64,000 nucleotides of DNA from CAIWHR01 sp963813415 (GTDB lineage: Bacteria; Pseudomonadota; Gammaproteobacteria; Burkholderiales; Casimicrobiaceae). The notes beneath the pieces are model-generated. The model was not told where the DNA came from, did no database searches, and saw nothing but the letters and a program-made list of their open reading frames with translations. The position numbers and the translations under genes were made by a program. The stretch lies in the NCBI GenBank assembly GCA_963813415.1, contig CAWEYW010000015.1, positions 62,001 to 126,000 of the forward strand, given 5' to 3'. Positions 25,637 to 33,515 of the stretch are shown here, piece after piece; position 1 is the first letter of the stretch, and each line of letters starts with the position of its first letter.

Positions 25637-25671
25637 GACGGGTCAGGATAGCAAACGGGCAGCCCAAAACG

Positions 25672-25696
25672 AAAAGGCCGGCGGGGGGCCGGCCTT
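25672..25696 (-). terminator. Rho-independent terminator after the S41 protease gene
   Basis: A perfect 9-bp stem AAGGCCGGC / GCCGGCCTT around a five-G loop, followed on the minus strand by TTTTCGTTTT. It sits 22 bases past the protease stop codon and 36 bases before moeB, separating the two. Confidence 0.85.
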
Positions 25697-25717
25697 CGCG
25701 ATGCGACGTCGTGGCCG

Positions 25718-27181
25718 TTACTGCGGCTTTGCTTGCGCGGACAGCGACTTGATGGATGCGACCACTGGCTGGCCCTTGAGCAGGTTCATCGCCTGGGCGA
25801 GCTGGAAATCCTCGGTCCCGCCGAACTCGAAAGGCTTCGTCGGCGCTGCCTGAACGGGCTTGTCCGGCACCTTCGGAACATCCTTGTCGGGGGTCGGCGC
25901 GGCCTTGTCCGCCGGGGCATCGAGAGGCTTGGCGTCAGTCTTGGCCCGGGTATCGGTGGGCCCGAGCTTTACTTCGCCCTTGCCGATCTCCAGGTGGCGC
26001 TCGAGATTCGCTTCGCGGATGCGATTCGGCGAGTCGCGGCCGTCGTCGATGTAGATGTCAGGCTCGATACCTTTGGCCTGGATCGAGCGTCCGGCCGGCG
26101 TGAAGTAGCGCGCCGTCGTGAGCTTGAGGCCCGCGTTGTTCGAGAGCGGCAGGATGGTCTGCACCGAACCCTTGCCGAAGGTCTGCGCCCCCAGCACGGT
26201 CGCCCGCTTGTGGTCCTGCAGTGCGCCGGCGACGATTTCCGAGGCCGATGCCGTGCCGCCGTCCACCAGCACGACCATCGGCACTTTCTTGACCGCGGAC
26301 GGCAGGTCGCGCAGGTAGTCCTCGCCGCGGCGCGTGTAGTTCTCGCGGCTCGCCGTGAGGCGCATGTGGGCGTCGGGCGTGCGTCCGTCCGTATAGACAA
26401 CCAGCGCATCCTTCGGCAGGAAGGCCGCCGAGACCGCGACCGCCTGATTGAGAAGGCCGCCCGGGTCGCTGCGCAGGTCGAGGACGAGACCCTTGAGGTC
26501 GCCCTGCTTGAACATGTCCTTCAGCGCCTTGGCGAGGTCCTCGCCGGTCCGCTCCTGGAAGTTGCGCACCCGGACGTAACCGTAGCCGGGCTCCAGGGTC
26601 TTGGCGCGCACGCTCTTGACGTTGATCTCTTCGCGAACGAGGGTGAACGTGAGCGGGGCATCGACATCCTTGCGCACCACCGTCAGCACGACGGGCGTGC
26701 CCGGCTTGCCGCGCATCTTCTCGACCGCCTTGTTGAGCGCCAGCCCGCGCGTGGCGACGTCGTCGATCTTGACGATCAGGTCACCGGTCTTGATGCCGGC
26801 GCGGAAGGCCGGGGTGTCCTCGATCGGCGAGACGACCCGCACGATGCCATCCTCGACGCCGACTTCGATCCCCAGGCCACCGAACTTGCCCTGGGTCGAG
26901 ACCTGGAGCTCCTTGAAGGCTTCCGCGTCGAGGAAGTCCGAATGCGGGTCGAGGCCGCGGACCATGCCGTTGATGGCCTCGTGGATCAGCTTCTCGTCCG
27001 ACACCGGCTCGACGTAGTCGCTCTTGATCTTGCCGAATACGGCGGCCAGGAGCTGGAGATCCTCGTAGGGGATGGACAGCTTCTGCTCCCGCTGCGCGAC
27101 CGCGGAGAAATTGAGGGACAGCAGGACCCCGAGGACGGCGCCCATTCCGATCAGTCCAGCCTTCTTCCAGCCGTTCATCAT
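25718..27181 (-). CDS. Carboxyl-terminal processing protease (S41A, CtpA/Prc-like)
   Basis: Periplasmic serine protease with a Ser-Lys dyad, anchored or exported by an N-terminal hydrophobic segment (AGLIGMGAVLGVLLSLNFSAVA). Order of domains: N-terminal helical cap, PDZ (GLGIEVGVEDGIVRVVSPIEDTPAFRAGIKTGDLIVKID), then the S41 core with GLVLDLRSDPGGLLNQAV, the nucleophile in DGGTASASEIVAGALQD and Lys in GKGSVQTILPL. The C-terminal tail after ~430 is Lys/Pro/Asp-rich and ends near SLSAQAKPQ. About 487 residues. AAGGAG precedes the chosen ATG by nine bases; another ATG follows directly. A minus-strand TATACT box is upstream. Confidence 0.93.
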   Translation of the reverse strand: MMNGWKKAGLIGMGAVLGVLLSLNFSAVAQREQKLSIPYEDLQLLAAVFGKIKSDYVEPVSDEKLIHEAINGMVRGLDPHSDFLDAEAFKELQVSTQGKFGGLGIEVGVEDGIVRVVSPIEDTPAFRAGIKTGDLIVKIDDVATRGLALNKAVEKMRGKPGTPVVLTVVRKDVDAPLTFTLVREEINVKSVRAKTLEPGYGYVRVRNFQERTGEDLAKALKDMFKQGDLKGLVLDLRSDPGGLLNQAVAVSAAFLPKDALVVYTDGRTPDAHMRLTASRENYTRRGEDYLRDLPSAVKKVPMVVLVDGGTASASEIVAGALQDHKRATVLGAQTFGKGSVQTILPLSNNAGLKLTTARYFTPAGRSIQAKGIEPDIYIDDGRDSPNRIREANLERHLEIGKGEVKLGPTDTRAKTDAKPLDAPADKAAPTPDKDVPKVPDKPVQAAPTKPFEFGGTEDFQLAQAMNLLKGQPVVASIKSLSAQAKPQ

Positions 27182-27237
27182 GTGCTGCTGCTCCTTGCCT
27201 GCTGAGCGATCGCCGGGCGACCGCAACCGAACTGCAA

Positions 27238-27243
27238 AGTATA
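27238..27243 (-). promoter_or_regulatory. -10-like TATACT for the S41 protease gene
   Basis: Minus-strand TATACT about 57 bases upstream of the protease ATG. The remaining intergenic DNA to the gpmI stop (27244-27480) is very GC-rich, contains imperfect inverted repeats and shows no gene. Confidence 0.4.
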
Positions 27244-27480
27244 CGCCCGGCGCTCTTGTGAAGGCCGTATCTGCGGGCCGTCGCCCGCCGGACGCTGCCG
27301 GGCGGCGATGACCTTACGGCACCCTGTAGTCATGCGCGTTGCCGCGCGCCCGCCGGCGAGCCTTGCCTGACGGGCGGCGGGCCTGTCCGATCCGCCGATC
27401 CCACGCACGATCACACGCGGGCACGCCACATGCTTGGTCGGGCCGGAAGCTCGGGAGTTCCCCTGCGGCCAGGAAAGTCC

Positions 27481-29073
27481 TCAGCACTTGATTTCGATCA
27501 GCGAGTGCCCGGTCATTTCCGCCGGCTGCGGGAGTCCCATCATCGCAAGCAGGGTGGGGGCGACATCCTGGAGTGCGCCGCCGTGGGCCATGCGCGCCGG
27601 GCGCCCGATGTAGACGAACGGCACCAGCGAAAGAGTGTGCGCGGTGTGCGCCTGTCCCGTGCCGCTGTCGCGCATCTTCTCGGCGTTGCCGTGATCGGCG
27701 GTGATCAGCACCTCGCCGCCCGCTGCGCGGGCCGCCTCGACCACCCGGCCGAGGCAGCCGTCGAGCGTCTCGACGGCACGCACCGTCGCCTCCAGGTTGC
27801 CGGTGTGCCCGACCATGTCCCCGTTCGCGTAATTGCAGATGATGGCGTCGTAGCGAGCGCCGTGTATCGCCTCCACCAGCTTGTCCGTCACCTCGACGGC
27901 GCTCATCTCCGGCTTGAGGTCGTAAGTGGCCACCTTGGGCGACGGCACGAGCACCCGATCCTCGCCTGCATAGGGAGTCTCGACGCCGCCGCTGAAGAAG
28001 TATGTGACGTGGGCGTACTTCTCGGTCTCGGCGATGCGCAGCTGCCGCAGGCCGAGATGGGCGACGTACTCGCCGAAGCCATTGGCGACCGACTGCGGTC
28101 CGAACGCCACCGGCAAGTGGGCGAATTCGTCGCCGTAACCGGTGAGGCAGACATAGCGCCCGAGTTGCGGGAAGCGCACGCGCGGGAACCCTGAGAAAGC
28201 GGGATCGGTCAGGGCGCGGGTGATCTCGCGCGCGCGGTCGGCACGAAAGTTCATGCAGATCACCACGTCGCCGTCGTCCATGCGCGCGGCCTGACCCCTG
28301 CCATCGACGATCGCGGTCGGCTGCACGAACTCGTCGTTCTCGCCGCGCGCGTACGCCGCCTCGAGCGCGGCTTGCGCGTCGTCCGCCGTGAAGGGCGCGG
28401 AGCCATCGACGATCAGCTCGTACGCCCGCTGGACGCGGTCCCAGCGCTGATCGCGATCCATGGCGTAATAGCGCCCGACGATGCTGGCAATGCGCGCATC
28501 GCGCTGCCGGGCGCAGACATCCGCCATGAACGCGAGCGATGCCGCGGCGCTGCGCGGAGGCGTGTCGCGGCCATCGAGGAAGGCGTGGACGAGCGTGCGC
28601 GGCGCGCCGTTCGCGCCAGCCAGGTCCACCATCGCCGCGAGCTGCCGCTCATGGCTGTGCACGCCGCCCGGCGACAGGAGACCCATGACGTGCACGGTGC
28701 CGGCGTTGCGCACGGCGGTGCGCAATGCCTCGAGCAGGACGCCGTTCTGCGCGAACTCGCCCGTCTCGATCGCGCGGTCCACGCGCGTGAACTCCTGATA
28801 CACCACGCGGCCGGCGCCGATGTTGAGGTGGCCCACCTCGGAGTTGCCCATCTGTCCGCGCGGCAGCCCCACATGGAATTCGGACGCGTCGATCTCCGTG
28901 TGCGGGTAACGCTCCCAAAGACCTCGCCAGTGCGGCATGCGGGCGCGGGTAATCGCGTTGTCGGGCGCGTCTTCGCGACAGCCGAAGCCGTCGAGAATCA
29001 CGAGCACCACCGGGCGCACCCGTGGCTTGATCGCGCCGTTGGCGGGCGCCGGAGAAGGGACCGAAGCAATCAT
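27481..29073 (-). CDS. gpmI: 2,3-bisphosphoglycerate-independent phosphoglycerate mutase
   Basis: Mn-dependent glycolytic enzyme interconverting 3- and 2-phosphoglycerate. About 530 residues, near the usual 510-515. Alkaline-phosphatase-superfamily motifs: LVILDGFGCRE with metal-binding Asp, the phosphorylated Ser in QMGNSEVGHLNIGAG, YANGDMVGHTGN, ITADHGNAEKM and TAHTLSLVPFVY. The ATG giving MIASVPSPAP was chosen; an upstream ATG adds 11 residues. Divergent from the rhodanese gene; the S41 protease follows 300 bases downstream with its own promoter. Confidence 0.96.
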   Translation of the reverse strand: MIASVPSPAPANGAIKPRVRPVVLVILDGFGCREDAPDNAITRARMPHWRGLWERYPHTEIDASEFHVGLPRGQMGNSEVGHLNIGAGRVVYQEFTRVDRAIETGEFAQNGVLLEALRTAVRNAGTVHVMGLLSPGGVHSHERQLAAMVDLAGANGAPRTLVHAFLDGRDTPPRSAAASLAFMADVCARQRDARIASIVGRYYAMDRDQRWDRVQRAYELIVDGSAPFTADDAQAALEAAYARGENDEFVQPTAIVDGRGQAARMDDGDVVICMNFRADRAREITRALTDPAFSGFPRVRFPQLGRYVCLTGYGDEFAHLPVAFGPQSVANGFGEYVAHLGLRQLRIAETEKYAHVTYFFSGGVETPYAGEDRVLVPSPKVATYDLKPEMSAVEVTDKLVEAIHGARYDAIICNYANGDMVGHTGNLEATVRAVETLDGCLGRVVEAARAAGGEVLITADHGNAEKMRDSGTGQAHTAHTLSLVPFVYIGRPARMAHGGALQDVAPTLLAMMGLPQPAEMTGHSLIEIKC

Positions 29074-29204
29074 GAGAGGCAGTGTCCGCGCGACGGGCCG
29101 AAACACGCAGGCACGCAGGGACGAAGAGTCGGGGATGGGCCTTAAGTTATCATTTTAATCCCGCGCTCAGGCGCACCTCGGATCTCCGCGTCCATCCATC
29201 CGGC

Positions 29205-29621
29205 ATGTCGATGTCGTTCCTGCAGAATAACTGGCTTCTCGTTCTTGTCTTCCTCGCTTCGGGGGCCATGCTGGTGTGGCCGCTGGTGCACCGGCGCATG
29301 TCCTCCCTCAAGGAGCTTGGCACGCTGGAGCTCACGCGACTCATCAACGATCGCAACCCCGTGCTCCTCGACGTGCGCGAGACGCGCGAGCTCGAAGGCG
29401 GCCGCCTCCCGAACGCGGTGCACATCCCGCTGTCGCAACTGGACTCGCGTGCCAAGGAGCTATCGGGCATGACCGGCCGGCCGCTGGTCGCCTACTGTGC
29501 GCGCGGCAACCGCACCGCACTGGCGGCGCGTGCGCTCGGCAAGCTCGGCTTCAAGGAGGTGTACGGCCTGCGCGGCGGATTCATCGCATGGCGCGAGGCG
29601 GGATTGCCGATCGCCAAGTGA
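29205..29621 (+). CDS. Membrane-anchored rhodanese-like protein
   Basis: About 138 residues: an N-terminal membrane anchor (WLLVLVFLASGAMLVWPLV, residues ~10-28) and one rhodanese domain with VLLDVRETRELEGGRLPNAVHIPLSQL and the active-site loop YCARGNRTALAARAL, where Cys is the sulfur-carrying residue. It probably handles persulfide sulfur at the inner membrane. It heads a conserved betaproteobacterial string rhodanese-grxC-secB-gpsA. A TATCAT box at 29148-29153 is a candidate -10. Confidence 0.9.
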   Translation: MSMSFLQNNWLLVLVFLASGAMLVWPLVHRRMSSLKELGTLELTRLINDRNPVLLDVRETRELEGGRLPNAVHIPLSQLDSRAKELSGMTGRPLVAYCARGNRTALAARALGKLGFKEVYGLRGGFIAWREAGLPIAK

Positions 29622-29696
29622 GCAACCGCCAAAGCGACCGACGCCAGGCCGGCGACGGCCGGCAACCAAACCGATGAGGGCACACGGGAACAGCGC

Positions 29697-29963
29697 ATGA
29701 CGCCAGTGATCACCATGTATGCAACGGGCATGTGCCCCTACTGCGTGCAGGCCGAGCGGCTGCTCAAGGCCAAGGGCGTGCAGGAGATCACCAAGATCCG
29801 CGTCGATCTCGAGCCGCAGCTGCGGCAGAAGATGATGCAGATCACCGGCCGCCGGACAGTGCCGCAGATCTACATCGGCGAGCTGCATGTCGGCGGCTAC
29901 GACGATCTCGTCGCGCTCGAGCGTGCCGGGCGTCTCGACGCTCTGCTGGCCGGCGCTGCGTGA
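29697..29963 (+). CDS. grxC: Glutaredoxin 3
   Basis: Small dithiol glutaredoxin of 88 residues with active site CPYC at residues 13-16, the TVPQIYIG cis-Pro motif and GGYDDLVALERAG, all typical of GrxC. It reduces disulfides or glutathionylated proteins with glutathione in the cytosol. Lies 75 bases after the rhodanese gene and before secB. Confidence 0.96.
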   Translation: MTPVITMYATGMCPYCVQAERLLKAKGVQEITKIRVDLEPQLRQKMMQITGRRTVPQIYIGELHVGGYDDLVALERAGRLDALLAGAA

Positions 29964-30035
29964 CGCTGCGCAACCGCGGCGGCGGAGTGCGCAGCCGCGC
30001 TGCCTGATCGTCCATGGCGGCGCGGCGGGGTGGGG

Positions 30036-30041
30036 TAAAAT
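30036..30041 (+). promoter_or_regulatory. -10-like TAAAAT for secB
   Basis: TAAAAT in a GGGGTAAAATTGCCGG context, 34 bases before the secB ATG. It would let secB-SH3-gpsA be transcribed separately from grxC. No clear -35. Confidence 0.4.
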
Positions 30042-30074
30042 TGCCGGTTTACTCCCACCTCCGAAAGCGCATTC

Positions 30075-30557
30075 ATGGCCGAGCAACAACCCGCTTCCCA
30101 GTCTGCCGACGCTGGCACCGCCGTCCAGTTCTCGATCGACAAGATCTATGTGAAGGACCTGTCGCTCGAAAACCCGAGCGCGCCGCAGTCCTTCATGTCG
30201 CAGGAGTCGCCGCAGATCGAGGTCGGCCTGCGCACGCGCGGCGAGCAGGTCGAGCCCGACGTGTACGAGTGCGTCCTCACCGTCACCCTGACCGCCCGCG
30301 CCGGCGAGAAAACCCTGTTCCTGGTCGAAGCCTCGCAGGCAGGCGTGTTCACGATCAAGGGCATTCCGCAGGACCAGCTGCAACCGGTCCTGGCCGTTCA
30401 CTGCCCGACGGTGCTGTTTCCGTACGTGCGCGAAACGCTTGCCGATGCCGTCGGCCGCGCCGGCTTCCCGCCCGTGCACCTCGCGCCGATCAACTTCGAG
30501 ATGCTCTATCAGCAGCAGCTCGCCCAGGGGCAGGGTGCGACGGGCGCGCCGAACTGA
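30075..30557 (+). CDS. secB: Protein-export chaperone SecB
   Basis: Tetrameric cytosolic chaperone that keeps preproteins unfolded and hands them to SecA. The 160-residue protein has the family core FSIDKIYVKDLSLENPSAPQSF, a beta-sheet with YECVLTVTLTA, and CPTVLFPYVRETLADAVGRAGFPPVHLAPINFEMLY, followed by the Gln-rich tail. It is found after grxC and before gpsA, as in many proteobacteria. Confidence 0.97.
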   Translation: MAEQQPASQSADAGTAVQFSIDKIYVKDLSLENPSAPQSFMSQESPQIEVGLRTRGEQVEPDVYECVLTVTLTARAGEKTLFLVEASQAGVFTIKGIPQDQLQPVLAVHCPTVLFPYVRETLADAVGRAGFPPVHLAPINFEMLYQQQLAQGQGATGAPN

Positions 30558-30559
30558 CG

Positions 30560-31027
30560 ATGAATTCGCGGTCCCTGGTTCCGCTGCTCGCGCTCGCACT
30601 GGTGGTCCCGGGCGCGCTGCGCGCGGCCGACTATCGCACGACGACCGAGCCCGTGACGATCCTTTACGATGCGCCGTCGGGCAAGGCCAAGCCGCTGTTC
30701 GTTCTGGGGCGCGACACACCGCTCGAAGTGATCGTCGCGCTCGAGGGATGGACGAAGGTGCGCGATGCGTCGGGCACGATCGGCTGGGTGGAGAAGAAAG
30801 GGCTCACGGACAAGCGTTCCCTCGTGGTGCGCACGGCCGTGGCCGACGTTCGCGCGGCGCCGGACGACGCCGCGCCGGTGGTGTTCCGCGCCGAGCAGAA
30901 CGTCGTGCTCGAGCTCGCGGAGCCGGGCGCGTCTGCCGCCGCGACAACGGCCCCCGGATGGGTCAAGGTGCGTCATCGCGACGGCCAGACCGGCTTCGTC
31001 CGGGTGACACAGGTGTTCGGGCTCTGA
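30560..31027 (+). CDS. Secreted bacterial SH3-domain protein
   Basis: About 155 residues with a signal peptide (LVPLLALALVVPGALRA). Two bacterial SH3-like modules follow: residues ~25-85 (TEPVTILYDAPSGKAKPLFVLGRDTPLEVIVALEGWTKVRDASGTIGWVEKKGL) and ~90-155 (VRTAVADVRAAPDDAAPVV, WVKVRHRDGQTGFVRV). Such proteins usually bind peptidoglycan peptides in the periplasm; the exact role is unknown. It starts three bases after secB and is followed by gpsA, forming a tight operon. Confidence 0.82.
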   Translation: MNSRSLVPLLALALVVPGALRAADYRTTTEPVTILYDAPSGKAKPLFVLGRDTPLEVIVALEGWTKVRDASGTIGWVEKKGLTDKRSLVVRTAVADVRAAPDDAAPVVFRAEQNVVLELAEPGASAAATTAPGWVKVRHRDGQTGFVRVTQVFGL

Positions 31028-31085
31028 GCGCTATCCGGGCCGTGGCCACGGCCGCCGCGGCGCGCTTCCACCATCCCCGGTCGCG

Positions 31086-32099
31086 ATGACCACCCTTGCG
31101 ATCCTCGGCGCCGGTGCCTGGGGCACCGCACTCGCCGTACACCTCGCGCGACGCCACGATCTGGAGGTGCTGCTGTGGTCGCGCGATCCGGCGCAGGCCG
31201 CGGCGATGGCCGCAACGCGCCGCAATGCGCGCTATCTGCCCGCCTTCGCGCTGCCGCCCGAAGTCTCGGTCACGAGCGATCTCGCGGGCGTGCGCGGCGC
31301 CGCCCTGCTGATCGTCGCGACGCCGGTCGCCGCGCTCCCGGAAATGGTCGACGCCCTGGTGCCGGTCGCGCCTGGCATCCCGCTCGTCTGGCTGTCGAAG
31401 GGCCTCCTGCATGTGGCGCCGAACGCGGCGTTCCCTGCGGGCGCAGCACTGGCGCATCAGGTCGTCGCACCGCGCTGGGCCGCTCCGGTAGGAATCGTGT
31501 CAGGCCCGAGCTTTGCCGAGGAAGTCGCGCGCGGATTGCCGACCGCGCTTGCCGTCGCCGCGACCGAGCCGCGGCTCGCGGCCACGGTGGCCGAGTACCT
31601 CCGCGGCGATACGCTGCGAGCCTACGTCAGCGCGGACATCGCCGGCGTAGAGGTTGGCGGTGCGGTCAAGAACGTGCTGGCGATCGCCGCCGGCGCGAGC
31701 GACGGCCTGGGCTTCGGCCACAACGCGCGCGCTGCGCTGATCACCCGCGGGCTTGCCGAAACCGGACGGCTCTCGATCGCGCTGGGCGGCCAGCGCGAGA
31801 CCCTGATGGGACTGGCCGGGCTCGGTGATCTGGTGCTCACCTGCACCGGCGACCTTTCGCGCAACCGCCGCGTCGGGCTCGCGCTCGCGCACGGCGGTGA
31901 CCTTCCCGCGATCCTCGCGGAGCTTGGCCATGTCGCGGAAGGCGTCAGTGCGGCACCCGCGGTCCGCGCTCTCGCCCGCCATCACGGTGTCGACATGCCC
32001 ATCTGCGCGGCCGTCGATCGTGTCCTGCATGAAGGGCTCTCGCCGCGGGTCGCGGTGGGCGAACTGCTGCGGCGCGAGCCGCGGGCCGAATCGCAATGA
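31086..32099 (+). CDS. gpsA: NAD(P)-dependent glycerol-3-phosphate dehydrogenase
   Basis: Reduces dihydroxyacetone phosphate to sn-glycerol-3-phosphate for phospholipid synthesis. The 337-residue protein begins with the Rossmann motif LGAGAWGTALAVHLARR. Catalytic Lys lies in EVGGAVKNVLAIAAG, and SGPSFAEEVARGLPTA and MGLAGLGDLVLTCTG are further family motifs. The secB-gpsA pairing is widely conserved. Convergent with trmL, with only 18 bases between the stops. Confidence 0.96.
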   Translation: MTTLAILGAGAWGTALAVHLARRHDLEVLLWSRDPAQAAAMAATRRNARYLPAFALPPEVSVTSDLAGVRGAALLIVATPVAALPEMVDALVPVAPGIPLVWLSKGLLHVAPNAAFPAGAALAHQVVAPRWAAPVGIVSGPSFAEEVARGLPTALAVAATEPRLAATVAEYLRGDTLRAYVSADIAGVEVGGAVKNVLAIAAGASDGLGFGHNARAALITRGLAETGRLSIALGGQRETLMGLAGLGDLVLTCTGDLSRNRRVGLALAHGGDLPAILAELGHVAEGVSAAPAVRALARHHGVDMPICAAVDRVLHEGLSPRVAVGELLRREPRAESQ

Positions 32100-32107
32100 G
32101 CGCGAGC

Positions 32108-32135
32108 CCCGGCGCGTTCAGGGTTGCGCGCCGGG
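32108..32135. terminator. Hairpin at the gpsA-trmL convergent junction
   Basis: A perfect 9-bp stem CCCGGCGCG / CGCGCCGGG around a 10-base loop that contains the trmL stop codon. There is no T-run on either strand, so termination would be hairpin-assisted or Rho-dependent. Confidence 0.4.
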
Positions 32136-32597
32136 CAAGCCGCACTGCCGCCATGCTTCGTAGACGGCGACCGCCACGGCGTTGGAGAGGTTGAGGCTGC
32201 GCACGCCTTCGCGCATCGGGATGCGCAAGCGTGCAGCCGCGGCGAAGTGCGCCAGCAGCGCATCGCCCAAACCTGCCGTCTCGCGGCCGAAGACCAGCAC
32301 GTCGTCGGCGGCGAAGTGCGCGTCGTACAGCGAGCCCGCTCCGCGCGTCGTGAAGGCAAACCACCGGCGGGTCCCGTGGGTGCCCAGCGCCGTCCGGCAG
32401 CTGGCGAAATCGACGTGGACGACGACCCTTGCGTACTCGTGGTAGTCCAGGCCGGCACGCCGCAGCTCGCGATCGTCGAGCCGGAAGCCAAGCGGCTCGA
32501 CGAGATGCAGTTCAGCGCCGGTGTTGGCGCAGAGGCGGATGACGTTGCCCGTGTTCGGCGGTATTTCAGGCGCGACCAGAACGACGGCGAGAGGCAT
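32118..32597 (-). CDS. trmL: tRNA (cytidine(34)-2'-O)-methyltransferase TrmL
   Basis: SPOUT-class, SAM-dependent enzyme that 2'-O-methylates the wobble nucleotide of leucine tRNAs. At 159 residues it is the minimal SPOUT size (E. coli 157). Motifs: VLVAPEIPPNTGNVIRLCANTG, LVFGRETAGLG and the knot-forming IPMREGVRSLNLSNAVAVAVYEAW. It starts six bases after the comF stop on the same strand, so the two are probably co-transcribed. Confidence 0.95.
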   Translation of the reverse strand: MPLAVVLVAPEIPPNTGNVIRLCANTGAELHLVEPLGFRLDDRELRRAGLDYHEYARVVVHVDFASCRTALGTHGTRRWFAFTTRGAGSLYDAHFAADDVLVFGRETAGLGDALLAHFAAAARLRIPMREGVRSLNLSNAVAVAVYEAWRQCGLPGAQP

Positions 32598-32603
32598 GCC
32601 ACA

Positions 32604-33392
32604 TCATGCCTCGTCCGGCGCCAGCGTGCGTGCAACCACCCACACGGCCACGGAGGCAGCACCCGCCGCCAGCAGCGTGCGCGATGCCTCGCGCAGCGTG
32701 GCACCGGTCGTCATCACGTCGTCGACGAGCGCGAGATGGAGCCCCGCGACCGGGACCCGGCACGCGAATGCGCCGCGTACGTTGCGGGCGCGGCCGCGCC
32801 ATGGAAGCGAGGTCTGCGGCGGTCCGCCTTGCACGCGCTCGAGCGCGGCGGTCTGCGGCAATTCCAGCGCCGCCGCGACGCGCCGGGCGATCTCGTGCGC
32901 CTGGTTGAAGCCCCGCTCGCGCTGGCGTTCGCGCGACAGGGGCAGCGCGACGACCACGCGCCGGTGTGCAGTGGGCTCATGCCGGCGAACGAGCTCTTCC
33001 ACCATCGCGTGCGCCGCCCAGTCGGCCAGCGCTAGCGCGCCGCCGTATTTGAGGCGCTGCAGCAGGCGATTGACCGGAAATGCGTAAGCAAACGCGGCGT
33101 GCGCGGTGGCGAAAGGCGGCGGCGACGCGAGACACGCACCGCATGTCGCCGCGCCCGGCGAGGGCACGGCGCACCGCGGACAGGCTTCGTCGATCCGCGG
33201 CAGCGCGAGATCGCATGCGCCGCACACCAGTGCGTCGGCCGCAGCGCCGGCGCACAGCGCACAGGCCTGCGGCAAAGCAAGGCACGCGAGCATCGCGCTG
33301 CTGCGCGCCGCGTTGGCGAGCGTGCGCGGCCACTGGCGTGCCCATCCGGGGCGCCTGCTGTCAAATCCAGTCAAATGTGCCGCCTCGCGCAT
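32604..33392 (-). CDS. comF: ComF family protein (phosphoribosyltransferase domain)
   Basis: Late-competence ComF homologue: an N-terminal double zinc ribbon (CALCAG, CGAC, CPRC, CGAC cysteine pairs) and a C-terminal PRTase-like domain with the PRPP loop LALVDDVMTTGATLREA. ComF acts with DNA-uptake machinery in naturally competent bacteria. The start is uncertain: the ATG taken gives about 262 residues and overlaps the GTCAAAT repeats; an internal ATG at 33293 gives 229 residues starting right before the zinc ribbon. Neither has a Shine-Dalgarno match. Divergent from the biotin operon. Confidence 0.85.
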   Translation of the reverse strand: MREAAHLTGFDSRRPGWARQWPRTLANAARSSAMLACLALPQACALCAGAAADALVCGACDLALPRIDEACPRCAVPSPGAATCGACLASPPPFATAHAAFAYAFPVNRLLQRLKYGGALALADWAAHAMVEELVRRHEPTAHRRVVVALPLSRERQRERGFNQAHEIARRVAAALELPQTAALERVQGGPPQTSLPWRGRARNVRGAFACRVPVAGLHLALVDDVMTTGATLREASRTLLAAGAASVAVWVVARTLAPDEA

Positions 33393-33398
33393 TTGACA
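33359..33398. promoter_or_regulatory. Three GTCAAAT elements between comF and bioB (putative operator)
   Basis: TGTCAAAT (33359-33366), GTCAAATG (33370-33377) and their inverse CATTTGACA (33390-33398) form two nested perfect 8-bp inverted repeats, with spacings of 12 and 24 bases. The last element contains TTGACA, which could be a -35 for bioB. Such symmetry beside the biotin operon suggests a repressor site, but it does not match the E. coli BirA operator well. The elements overlap the longer comF start. Confidence 0.5.
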
Positions 33399-33515
33399 AA
33401 GCGCGCAGCGCCCCTCGACACTCGATCCAGTGTGCACGACACCACCTTCGAAGCCGCGTCGCCTACCGCGGTTGCGTTTCAAGGCCGCTTACAGTTGACG
33501 CCGGAGTTTCGCTCG

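Noticed and set aside
27469..27480. AGGAAAGTCC, reminiscent of the RNase P RNA core
   Set aside because: The surrounding conserved RNase P RNA segments are missing and the RNA would run antisense into gpmI.
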